A DNA stretch of 23,220 nucleotides from Candidatus Eiseniibacteriota bacterium (GTDB lineage: Bacteria; Arandabacterota; Arandabacteria; JAGLYR01). A program made the translations under genes and the position numbers. Under the pieces are notes generated by a model. That model made no database searches, had not been told where the DNA came from, and saw only the letters and a list, made by a program, of their open reading frames with translations. The stretch spans positions 1 through 23,220 of the forward strand of contig JAGLYR010000049.1 in assembly GCA_023132135.1 (NCBI GenBank). The letters are read 5' to 3'. This document shows, piece by piece, positions 16,732 through 23,220 of this stretch. Position 1 is the first letter of the stretch, and the number at the start of each line of letters is the position of its first letter.

Positions 16732-18435
16732 ATGACGGGGCACAACTACGGTAACATAGGATTGACCACTCGAGTGGTCGGGCCGGCGGTCTGTGGGGCA
16801 GGCATTCTCCTGTATTTCCACCTCCGCTGGTACGAGGCCGCCCGGGATGGAGGATGGGTGCCGCTATGGTGGTTGATCGTCCTCGCCGGGCTGGCCGGTA
16901 TCTGGACTCTCATCGTCCGTTGGCAGGTGATTGGTCCCATCCGCGGTCTTTCTCTGAGGAGAATCGAAGACCGGGAAGCCGGCGGGGCGTCCGAGCGCGA
17001 TTTTCCTCCGGAGTTCCGGTTTTTGGACGAGGGCCTGCGGGACATCCTGCGGGGTGCTCGCGAGAGCTTGGAGAGCGAGAGGGAATCCGCCAGGACACTG
17101 GAGATACTGACAGCGTCTCTCACAAGTCAGTGGCGGACAATGCGGACCTCGGCGGGGGTGCAGGCGAGATTGCTGGAGGAGGGGCAGGTGCCTCTCATGG
17201 ATGATTGGCTGGAGTGTCTCGGGGACAGTGTGAACAGGCTGGGGGAGTACTTGAATCGTCTTGAGAACGGGACGGGCGAGGTGGCTGGTTTGCTCGAAGG
17301 CGTCATCTGCTCCTGTCGGGAAGGTCGGGCGTCGGCATCGGAATACCTGGTTCGAGGCCGTGAGTTTGCGGGAATGCTGGACGAAGCGGATGGCCGGATT
17401 CGGATCTTCCAGCGGGCAACGGAAACCGCTGCATCGTTGGTCACCAAGGTCAACGACGTGGCGAGGCAGGTAACGTCAAGCTGCCGGGAACTCAAGCATT
17501 CCACGCGGGACCTGAACCGGGTTGCCACTGAGGGTGAGAAAGTCTTGAAGGAAGCCAATGTCCATGCGAGACACACGTCGGAGGCGGTCTTGGAGAGTGC
17601 GGAGAGCGTGCGGAATCTGGGATCGCGCTCTGGGGAAATCGGGAGCGTCGTGGAGGTGATCGAGAGCATAGCGGACGAGACAAACCTCCTGGCGCTCAAT
17701 GCCGCCATTATTGCAGCACAGGCAGGTGAGCATGGGCGGAGCTTCGCCGTTGTGGCGGAGGAGATCCGCGAACTGGCCGAGCGCACGTCCTCTTCGACAA
17801 AGGAAGTGGCGGATCTGGTCAAGAGTGTCCAGGATGGAATCGGGCAGGCAGCCCAGAGTATTGATGAGAGCGCGAAGAAGGTGCGGCAGAGCGCGAACCT
17901 CGGGGCACAGGCGGGAGAAATCTGGGAACAGGTCAGGAAAAGCTCGGAACAGAACGCCAGGTTGGCAGAAGGGATCGTGTCGTCGTCGTCCGAACAATCG
18001 CGGGACGCGGATCGGCTGGGGAGCGCGATGGATGGGGTTGAGGGATACGTCACTGAAATCGCGGAGAAGATCCGCGGACGTCGGAGGGCGGAGGAGGAGG
18101 CGCTTGGTCGGTTGAGCGCTCTGGAGTCCTCACTGCAGAGCGTGAGTTCACAGGAAGGACGAATCTCGTCCGTTGTTTCCGGATTGGAGGAAGAGGTGGG
18201 AGAGGCAGGTGTGCTTCTGGCCGAGATGGGCACGTGGTGCGCGCGCGGGAAATCTACATCGGCGGAAGCCAGGGGACAACTGGGTAATTTGGAGAGCCAG
18301 ATACAGAAGCAGTTGAGGCTCCTCGAGACACAGGGTGAAACCCTGCGGGTGCGCTCCGCCCGAGCAAATCCGCCTCATGACCTGAACTGGGAAGCAACGA
18401 AGGTATCCAGCACTGACACGGGAATAGACGTGTGA
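16732..18435 (+). CDS. membrane-anchored MCP-like chemoreceptor without a clear sensor domain
   Basis: The 567-residue protein has two hydrophobic segments near the N-terminus (about 14-33 and 42-63) separated by only about eight residues, so almost nothing reaches the periplasm. The remainder is a long cytoplasmic coiled coil. The kinase-contacting hairpin tip is clear near residues 306-350: [20 protein letters not shown], then [21 protein letters not shown] canonical HAMP domain is not obvious after TM2. ATG 16732 follows AAGGGGG. It is preceded by cheW and overlaps the next small gene by four bases (GTGA). It may sense membrane state or a cytoplasmic partner; this is inference. Confidence 0.88.
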   Translation: MTGHNYGNIGLTTRVVGPAVCGAGILLYFHLRWYEAARDGGWVPLWWLIVLAGLAGIWTLIVRWQVIGPIRGLSLRRIEDREAGGASERDFPPEFRFLDEGLRDILRGARESLESERESARTLEILTASLTSQWRTMRTSAGVQARLLEEGQVPLMDDWLECLGDSVNRLGEYLNRLENGTGEVAGLLEGVICSCREGRASASEYLVRGREFAGMLDEADGRIRIFQRATETAASLVTKVNDVARQVTSSCRELKHSTRDLNRVATEGEKVLKEANVHARHTSEAVLESAESVRNLGSRSGEIGSVVEVIESIADETNLLALNAAIIAAQAGEHGRSFAVVAEEIRELAERTSSSTKEVADLVKSVQDGIGQAAQSIDESAKKVRQSANLGAQAGEIWEQVRKSSEQNARLAEGIVSSSSEQSRDADRLGSAMDGVEGYVTEIAEKIRGRRRAEEEALGRLSALESSLQSVSSQEGRISSVVSGLEEEVGEAGVLLAEMGTWCARGKSTSAEARGQLGNLESQIQKQLRLLETQGETLRVRSARANPPHDLNWEATKVSSTDTGIDV

Positions 18436-18710
18436 AACTCAAGTGCATTGTTGAGATGGCCAGAGCACTTCTCGGACGTCTGGTTGAGAGATCAGGGCGT
18501 AGAGACGCCGCCCGCTGTGCCGTGCGGCGGGATCTGGATGGCGGGCCGGTACTTCCCTGCGACTTGCAGGTCGGGGCCGGGACCAGAGCACCGGATCAGG
18601 CCAGGCAGGCGCGCTGGATACGGGCGCGGCTCCAAGCCGGATACTACGACGAGCCGGAGGTCAGGGCTAAGATCGTGGGAGCTTTGATGGAGAGTCTCTG
18701 GCTGAAATAG
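18432..18710 (+). CDS. small protein, possibly FlgM-like anti-sigma factor
   Basis: The 92-residue product has a basic, disordered-looking N-terminal half and a helical C-terminus, [20 protein letters not shown] followed by [14 protein letters not shown]. This resembles the C-terminal sigma-28-binding region of FlgM (the I..A...G.Y...P..VA..L pattern). If correct, it would hold the FliA/WhiG-type sigma factor encoded 2.2 kb downstream. GTG 18432 overlaps the MCP stop by four bases, which supports it being a real, coupled gene. The N-terminal part is not recognisable, and a different helical regulator remains possible. Confidence 0.55.
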   Translation: MKLKCIVEMARALLGRLVERSGRRDAARCAVRRDLDGGPVLPCDLQVGAGTRAPDQARQARWIRARLQAGYYDEPEVRAKIVGALMESLWLK

Positions 18711-18729
18711 CAGTGCGCTGGATTTGAGG

Positions 18730-18759
18730 TTGCCGGGAGGGGTGGGGCGGTGGTATAGT
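18730..18759 (+). promoter_or_regulatory. possible promoter giving a leaderless regulator mRNA
   Basis: TTGCCG (18730-18735) and TATAGT (18754-18759) are 18 bases apart. A start 7-10 bases after the -10 box would fall at 18766-18769, on or next to the ATG of the NtrC-type gene, which has no good Shine-Dalgarno sequence at the usual distance. A leaderless transcript is therefore possible. Confidence 0.35.
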
Positions 18760-18768
18760 GCTTCAGAC

Positions 18769-20154
18769 ATGAGAATCCTTATAGTCGATGACGAGAAGAA
18801 TCTGAGGAGTTCCTTGACCACCTCGCTGGGCGGGGGTGGCTTCGACGTGCTGGAAGCAGACACGGGCGGGGATGCCGTGGAAAGCGTCCGGCGTGAGTCT
18901 CCCGAGTTGGTTCTCCTGGATACCCGGCTCCCGGATATGGATGGACTGGAGGTGCTCAGGCAGATCCGGCGGATCGACCGCGACGTGTTGGTAATCGTGA
19001 CCACGGCAGATGGGGGCGTCGACTGCGCTGTGGAGGCAATGAAGCTGGGGGCCATGAACTGCATCCCGAAGCCCTACGACCTGGAGCGGATCGGGTCTCT
19101 TGTGGGGCATGCCGCGGAGAGCGTGCGCCTCAGGCAAGAGGCGCGACATGCTCAGCATCTGAAGGTCGGTCATCGTGAGTCTGACCGCCTTGTGCTGGGC
19201 AACAGCCGGAGCATGCTCAGCATTGTCGAGATCATTGAGAAAGTGGCCGCCAGCAAAGCCTCCACTATCCTGATCGAGGGCGAGAACGGGACGGGGAAGG
19301 AACTGGTGGCGAAGGCGATTCACTTCCTGAGCCGTGACCGGAACGGTCCGTGGGTGGACGTGAACGTTGCCAATCTCCCGGAGAACCTGATCGAGAGCGA
19401 GCTGTTCGGGCATGAGAAGGGGGCCTTTACCGACGCCAGGGCAAGGAAGCGGGGGCTCGCGGAGATTGCGGCTGGGGGCACGTTGTTCCTGGACGAGATC
19501 GGTGAGATGCCTCTACATCTTCAGGCGAAGATCCTGAAGGTCATCGAGAGCAAGATATTCCGGCGCTTGGGTGGGGTTGTGGATCTGCGAGTTGATGCCC
19601 GGATCATTGCCGCAACCAACCGGGATCTGAGGAAGCTGGCGAGCGATGGCGGGTTCAGGGAGGATCTCTATTTCAGGTTGCAGGTGATTCCTATTCGGGT
19701 ACCCCCGCTGAGGGAAAGAGTGTCGGACATTCTCCTTCTGGCGCAGTTCTTCGTGGAGCAGTTCAACCGGGAGCTGTCAAAGAATGTGAAGGGGTTTTCG
19801 GCTGAAGCTGGGGCGCTCCTGCTCCGCTACGCGTGGCCTGGGAACGTTCGGGAACTCCGCAATGTGATCGAAAGGATCATGATCCTCGAGGCCCACGAGC
19901 TCATTCTGGCCGAGCACCTGCCGGCCGAGATCCTGGTGCGAGGGGAGTGGGTGGGGACAGGGCAGATACCGACCGGGATGGAGACGCCTGCCTTTGCTGC
20001 CGTACCTCTGAGCACAGTTGAGAGATATCACATTCTGGAGACTCTGGTTTGGGCGCAGGGGAATAAGACGAAGGCTTCCAAGGCCCTCGGGATTTCAAGG
20101 CAGACGCTCAGAGAAAAACTCAAGCAGTATGAAAAGAACGGGCAAACCGTGTGA
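18769..20154 (+). CDS. NtrC-type sigma-54-dependent response regulator
   Basis: This 461-residue transcription activator has a receiver domain with acidic pair Asp7-Asp8, phospho-site Asp51 (VLLDTRLPDMDGL) and Lys101. The AAA+ domain carries Walker A GENGTGKE (171-178), the sigma-54 contact loop GAFTDA (218-223, a variant of GAFTGA), Walker B TLFLDEIGEM (238-247), arginine fingers in PPLRERVSD and sensor II GNVREL (358-363). A Fis-type helix-turn-helix closes the protein (about 421-455, NKTKASKALGISRQTLREKL). ATG 18769 matches the usual MRILIVDDE start. It ends the chemosensory operon and is followed by an intrinsic terminator. CheA is the nearest candidate kinase; the hybrid kinase 1.7 kb downstream is another. 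Confidence 0.95.
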   Translation: MRILIVDDEKNLRSSLTTSLGGGGFDVLEADTGGDAVESVRRESPELVLLDTRLPDMDGLEVLRQIRRIDRDVLVIVTTADGGVDCAVEAMKLGAMNCIPKPYDLERIGSLVGHAAESVRLRQEARHAQHLKVGHRESDRLVLGNSRSMLSIVEIIEKVAASKASTILIEGENGTGKELVAKAIHFLSRDRNGPWVDVNVANLPENLIESELFGHEKGAFTDARARKRGLAEIAAGGTLFLDEIGEMPLHLQAKILKVIESKIFRRLGGVVDLRVDARIIAATNRDLRKLASDGGFREDLYFRLQVIPIRVPPLRERVSDILLLAQFFVEQFNRELSKNVKGFSAEAGALLLRYAWPGNVRELRNVIERIMILEAHELILAEHLPAEILVRGEWVGTGQIPTGMETPAFAAVPLSTVERYHILETLVWAQGNKTKASKALGISRQTLREKLKQYEKNGQTV

Positions 20155-20220
20155 TCCGGGCATTTCTTGAGATTTCCCTCCGGGTTCTGCGGAATCTTCT
20201 CTACTTGTGAGTTCGGCAGG

Positions 20221-20256
20221 AAGCGGTGGCAGGAAAATTGCCACCGCTTGTTTTTT
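20221..20256 (+). terminator. intrinsic terminator of the chemosensory operon
   Basis: Perfect 11-bp arms AAGCGGTGGCA (20221-20231) and TGCCACCGCTT (20239-20249) surround the loop GGAAAAT and are followed by GTTTTTT. This is the clearest rho-independent terminator in the window, 67 bases after the NtrC-type gene. Confidence 0.9.
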
Positions 20257-20617
20257 GTCCGGCGAATCAGGGGACAACAGCCAGTGTTGGAGTGCCTTTG
20301 CTGACCAGCGGGTTCCCGGATTTGCTGTCGAATGACGCGATTTGTCACGCCCCAGTGCCGGGGGGCTTCGGCAATCCGCTGCATCTGCTTGATCCCCAGA
20401 CACATCCAACTCCACTCCCCAACATGCTGGGAGCCAGAGACCGCGCTTCACTTCAATGTAGGCAGACCTCGCGGGTAAGGTCCGTTTCTTGCGTCCATCT
20501 TCTTCCCGTACTTGAGCATGCTTCTCGCCGGGTTGCCGTGGGCGGTCGGCCCCGGCGCGTGTCAGCGGATGTCGGCCTTTCGCGGAGCTCACCTGTTTGC
20601 AACTTCAAGGCAATCCC
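20257..20617. other. gene-poor gap
   Basis: About 360 bases without a convincing gene. Forward reading frames give proline- and arginine-rich, low-plausibility translations. On the minus strand a short stretch (about 20320-20400) translates to RIAEAPRHWGVTNRVIRQQI, which has a faint helix-turn-helix look but no intact frame around it. No promoter, known riboswitch or strong hairpin was found by eye. Confidence 0.5.
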
Positions 20618-20821
20618 GTGGATTCCTGCAACGCGTTGGAGAAGGACATCGAGAGATTCCTTCTGGAGGCTGAGGCTCGCCTCTGCGTGGCCGAGAATCG
20701 AGTTGGGACACTGGAGCGCGGTGCAGACCGCCGGTGTGTGGAGGTGGCAGCGGGGGTTCGTTCACTGGCCTTGAGTGTGTGGAATACGTCATTGCTGTCC
20801 AAGAGCGGTACTCTAAACTAA
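20618..20821 (+). CDS. hypothetical 67-residue helical protein
   Basis: A possible small gene starting at GTG 20618, with AAGG seven bases upstream. The translation (LEKDIERFLLEAEARLCVAE, then NRVGTLERGADRRCVEVAAG) has a coiled-coil-like spacing of Leu/Val/Ala and many charged residues, unlike the random translations of neighbouring frames. I do not recognise the family. It would lie 68 bases upstream of the sigma-factor gene and could share its transcript. There is no independent support for expression, and an alternative TTG start exists at 20597. Confidence 0.4.
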   Translation: MDSCNALEKDIERFLLEAEARLCVAENRVGTLERGADRRCVEVAAGVRSLALSVWNTSLLSKSGTLN

Positions 20822-20889
20822 GACGAGAGCGGTCGTAGATCATCTATTACACGAGGTGGGTGAACCCTTTCAGGATGAGGCGGTGAAAG

Positions 20890-21840
20890 ATGGCGGAACC
20901 TCTTCTCAGGTCCGAGGAAAGCGGTGGAGCGTACGGGTACGGTTGTGGGGATTCTGCGATCCCGACGGAGGAGGCTTGGCGAAGGTACAAACATCGGGGA
21001 GATCCCATGGCACGGGATCAACTGGTTTTGGAGTACATACGTCTCGCCAAGTACGTGGCGGGTCGGCTGGCCATCGGACTCCCTCCAACGGTGCAGATTG
21101 ATGATCTGATCAGTTCCGGCATCCTGGGCCTGATGGACGCCATCGAGAAATATGATCCCAAGCGGGATACGAAATTCGAGACGTACGCGATGACACGGAT
21201 CCGGGGAGCCATGCTCGACGAGCTTCGAGCCTTGGATTGGGTGCCACGCTCGACTCGGCGCAAGGCGCGGCTTCTGGAAGACGCCTACGCTGGCCTGGAA
21301 GCGCAGCTGGGGCGTTCTGCTACGGACCAGGAAGTCAGTTCGCACCTGAAGATCTCGACGAGAATCCTCCAAGAAATGGTGGCCGAGATCAGTGTGTCCT
21401 CGCTACTGTCTCTTGACGGGTTCATGATGGCGGGGAGTGGCGAGGAGGTATCCCGACTGATTGACCATTTCAAAGACACAGAGGCGCCAAGTCCCTCTGC
21501 GCACATTGAAGTGGAAGAGGTGAAAGATATCCTCGGCGATGCGATCGGCAATCTTCCCAGGAGGGAGAAAGAAGTTGTTTCCCTCTATTACTTCGAAGAG
21601 ATGACCATGAAGGAAATCGGGGGCATCCTGGGCGTTTCGGAATCGCGGGTGTGCCAGATTCACACAAAAGCCATTCTGAGGCTCCGGGCTCGACTGCGCA
21701 GCAACACCGAGGCCTTGGCGAAAGTCTTTGCCGAGGGCAGCCTGGGCAAGGAGTACAAGGGAGTGCGGGGCAGGACTCCGCAGGCGTCGTATTCGCGGAC
21801 TGGCGTAAATGCGGGATGCCCGCTCGCGACTGTCCAGTAG
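20890..21840 (+). CDS. FliA/WhiG-family (sigma-28-like) RNA polymerase sigma factor
   Basis: This is an alternative sigma factor of the sigma-70 group 3 type, 316 residues. Region 2 is clear (LVLEYIRLAKYVAGRLAIGL, DDLISSGILGLMDAIEKYDP, KFETYAMTRIRGAMLDELRA), followed by the family-specific LDWVPRSTRRKAR (115-127), region 3 (GLEAQLGRSATDQEVSSHL) and region 4 (LPRREKEVVSLYYFEEMTMK, then EIGGILGVSESRVCQIHTKA). FliA is usually about 240-260 residues; here there is an extra N-terminal stretch of about 25 and a tail of some 45 residues after region 4. The tail's last codons overlap a sequence resembling the palindromic repeat arm. It may control motility or pilus genes. The hybrid kinase gene follows after 43 bases. 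Confidence 0.93.
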   Translation: MAEPLLRSEESGGAYGYGCGDSAIPTEEAWRRYKHRGDPMARDQLVLEYIRLAKYVAGRLAIGLPPTVQIDDLISSGILGLMDAIEKYDPKRDTKFETYAMTRIRGAMLDELRALDWVPRSTRRKARLLEDAYAGLEAQLGRSATDQEVSSHLKISTRILQEMVAEISVSSLLSLDGFMMAGSGEEVSRLIDHFKDTEAPSPSAHIEVEEVKDILGDAIGNLPRREKEVVSLYYFEEMTMKEIGGILGVSESRVCQIHTKAILRLRARLRSNTEALAKVFAEGSLGKEYKGVRGRTPQASYSRTGVNAGCPLATVQ

Positions 21841-21883
21841 ACAATCTGCGGCAGCGATTGCGCAAAGGTCCCGGAGGGAAGCA

Positions 21884-23116
21884 ATGACGGATAGCGAAAA
21901 GGACACGTGCTCAGGCACGGCTTGCCTGGCGGAGGGAACACACCGAGCGGTCGCCGAGAAGCCGCAATCCGAGGAGAAGGACAGTATCTGGAAGGAGAGA
22001 ATCCTCGTCGTTGATGATGAGGAACGTGTCTGCCAGACGCTGGAGGAGTTCCTGACGCTCCGAGGCTATCTGGTGGACATCGCGTCAGGCGGTCCTGAAG
22101 CCATGAAAATGATGGAGGAAAAGGTCTACGCGTTGATGCTGACCGATCTCATGATGCCGCGCATGAATGGCATGGAGCTGATGGAGCAAGCGAAGGATCT
22201 GGACTCCGATCTGATGGTCGTGATTATCACGGGCTTTGGGACCATCGAGACCGCGGTCCAGGCGCTCAAGCATGGGGCCTACGACTATGTTCTGAAACCC
22301 TTCTCCCTGATGGAAATCGAACGAACCGTGGAACGGGCCCTTGAGAAACGCCGCCTGACCCACGAGAATCTCCAACTGATTGAGCTGAATCGCCGTCTGC
22401 GGGAGATCGATAGTCTCAAATCCGATTTGCTGGGGATCGTCTCGCACGAATTCCGGACCCCGCTCACGAGTATCAAGGGATACGTGTCGCTGATGCTGGG
22501 CGGCGGTCTCGGAGAAGTGTCCGAGCCGCAGAGGGAGGCTCTCGATGCGGTTGAGGAGAACACACGGAGGCTCGAGAAACTGGTGGACAACATCCTGATT
22601 CTGGCCGAAGTGGGGAGTGGTACTGCGGATTTGCGGATTCAGGAGGTGGATGTGGGGGCTGTTCTGGAGGAGGGACTGCGCGCGTGTGCGATGGACATCA
22701 AAGCCAACGACATCGAGGTCTCGACCTTCGTTGAACCGGACCTGCCTGTCGTGCAAGGAGATTCCGAGAAACTGGCTGTGGTTGTCGGGAACACCATTGA
22801 CAACGCTGTCAAGTTCCGCTCCGAGAGAGCGACCATATCTGTCCGCGCTGTGGCCAAGAGTTACAAGGGCGATGGCTGGGTTGATCTGGTGATCACCGAC
22901 AACGGAATCGGGATCGGGGAGCAGGACCTGAACAACATATTCGGGAATTTCTTCCAGGCAGACATGACCGCTACGCGCCGTATCGGAGGGGTTGGGCTCG
23001 GCCTGTGTGTGGTCCGCGAGGTCATCCGTTGCCATGGGGGGACCATCCGGGTCCACAGCAAGCTGGGCGAAGGCACTGAGGTTACCATTTCTCTCCGCAC
23101 GCACACCATCCAGTAG
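21884..23116 (+). CDS. soluble hybrid: receiver domain fused to histidine kinase
   Basis: The 410-residue protein has no membrane segments. After a polar N-terminus comes a receiver domain (about 38-155; acidic pair Asp44-Asp45, phospho-site Asp88 in LTDLMMPRMNGM, Lys138). A coiled linker leads to HisKA with His188 in IVSHEFRTPLTSIKGY, and a HATPase with N-box NTIDNAVKF (303-311), G1 DNGIGIG (339-345) and G2 GVGLGL (369-374). The N-terminal receiver implies that the kinase is controlled by another kinase in a phosphorelay. ATG 21884 has GGAGG six bases upstream; the open frame runs further upstream into the sigma gene. Its output partner is not adjacent. Confidence 0.94.
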   Translation: MTDSEKDTCSGTACLAEGTHRAVAEKPQSEEKDSIWKERILVVDDEERVCQTLEEFLTLRGYLVDIASGGPEAMKMMEEKVYALMLTDLMMPRMNGMELMEQAKDLDSDLMVVIITGFGTIETAVQALKHGAYDYVLKPFSLMEIERTVERALEKRRLTHENLQLIELNRRLREIDSLKSDLLGIVSHEFRTPLTSIKGYVSLMLGGGLGEVSEPQREALDAVEENTRRLEKLVDNILILAEVGSGTADLRIQEVDVGAVLEEGLRACAMDIKANDIEVSTFVEPDLPVVQGDSEKLAVVVGNTIDNAVKFRSERATISVRAVAKSYKGDGWVDLVITDNGIGIGEQDLNNIFGNFFQADMTATRRIGGVGLGLCVVREVIRCHGGTIRVHSKLGEGTEVTISLRTHTIQ

Positions 23117-23203
23117 CCGGCCAGTAACCGGAACACGGAACCAATCGTGCGAGTTCTCGCGCCCTTGCCCTGTCGCCTACTCTCGCACTTCTCCTGTCCC
23201 ATT

Positions 23204-23220
23204 TAGCCTGCGTTTCTCAC
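23204..23220. repeat. palindromic repeat copy 3, cut by the window end
   Basis: TAGCCTGCGTTTCTCAC at the very end matches the left arm of copies 1 and 2 (AGCC-N-GCATTTCTCRCC) with one change (GCG for GCA). The second arm would lie outside the window. Confidence 0.6.

Noticed and set aside
20295-20325. TTGGAGTGCCTTTGCTG-like sigma-54 candidate in the gap (near 20285-20301)
   Set aside because: GG and GC are nine, not ten, bases apart, and there is no gene at a suitable distance.
20226-20774. Forward frame of 182 codons across the gap after the terminator
   Set aside because: It starts inside the terminator hairpin, its composition is low-plausibility, and it overlaps the better-supported small frame at 20618.
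20814-20840. TAAA-N15 box resembling a sigma-28 promoter upstream of the sigma gene
   Set aside because: The -10 half (TCGTAGAT) matches the GCCGATAA consensus at only three of eight positions.
1-23220. CRISPR array, tRNA, rRNA, phage or transposase genes
   Set aside because: No regularly spaced direct repeats, tRNA-like cloverleaf or rRNA sequence, integrase or transposase domains were seen on either strand by eye.

Overview
This is a 23.2 kb, GC-rich stretch in which every supported gene lies on the + strand. The gene content suggests a Gram-negative, probably uncultivated bacterium of the FCB superphylum or a neighbouring candidate phylum (for example Eisenbacteria, Krumholzibacteriota or Latescibacteria). 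The clues are a GWxTD-domain protein, an M1 peptidase ending in a FlgD/T9SS-like C-terminal domain, an ExbB-ExbD-ExbD-TonB block, TolC-type export and a sigma-28-like factor. The phylum is inferred from family distribution and is uncertain.

Region 1 (1-3558): a well-formed sigma-70-like promoter (TTGACA, 17 bp spacer, TATGGT) precedes an energy-transduction operon: ExbB/TolQ-like channel with a cleavable-looking acidic N-terminus, two ExbD/TolR proteins in tandem, a TonB-like protein, and a Yip1-like membrane protein. Region 2 (3581-10676): a tightly packed, partly overlapping tripartite export operon: TolC-like outer-membrane channel, MacA/HlyD-like adaptor, MacB/LolD-like ATPase, two FtsX/MacB-type permeases, and a GWxTD-domain exported protein. 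Region 3 (10733-14291): a double-PspC membrane protein, a small membrane protein, a secreted M1 aminopeptidase with a C-terminal sorting-like domain, and a PilZ protein.

Region 4 (14292-20256) is the most interesting part. Behind a sigma-54-like -24/-12 element lies a minimal chemosensory operon: a CheA without a P2 domain, a CheW, a membrane-anchored MCP-like protein with almost no extracytoplasmic sensor, a small FlgM-like protein, and an NtrC-type sigma-54 activator; a strong intrinsic terminator closes it. No CheY, CheB or CheR is present. By analogy with gene-expression-controlling chemosensory systems such as Myxococcus Che3/CrdA, the CheA may phosphorylate the NtrC-type regulator, and the sigma-54 promoter in front of cheA would allow feedback. 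Region 5 (20257-23220): a gene-poor gap, a possible 67-residue coiled protein, a FliA/WhiG-family sigma factor with an unusual C-terminal tail, and a soluble REC-HisKA-HATPase hybrid.

A family of palindromic intergenic elements (arms of the type GCATTTCTCRCC / GGYGAGAAATGC) occurs at 14493-14528 and 16652-16697, with a third copy cut by the window end at 23204-23220 and a possible degenerate arm in the tail of the sigma gene. A second hairpin type starting TAGCCTGGACTA follows the stop codons of exbD2 and the PspC gene. Several of these elements start with the TAG stop codon itself. They look like REP-type repeats.
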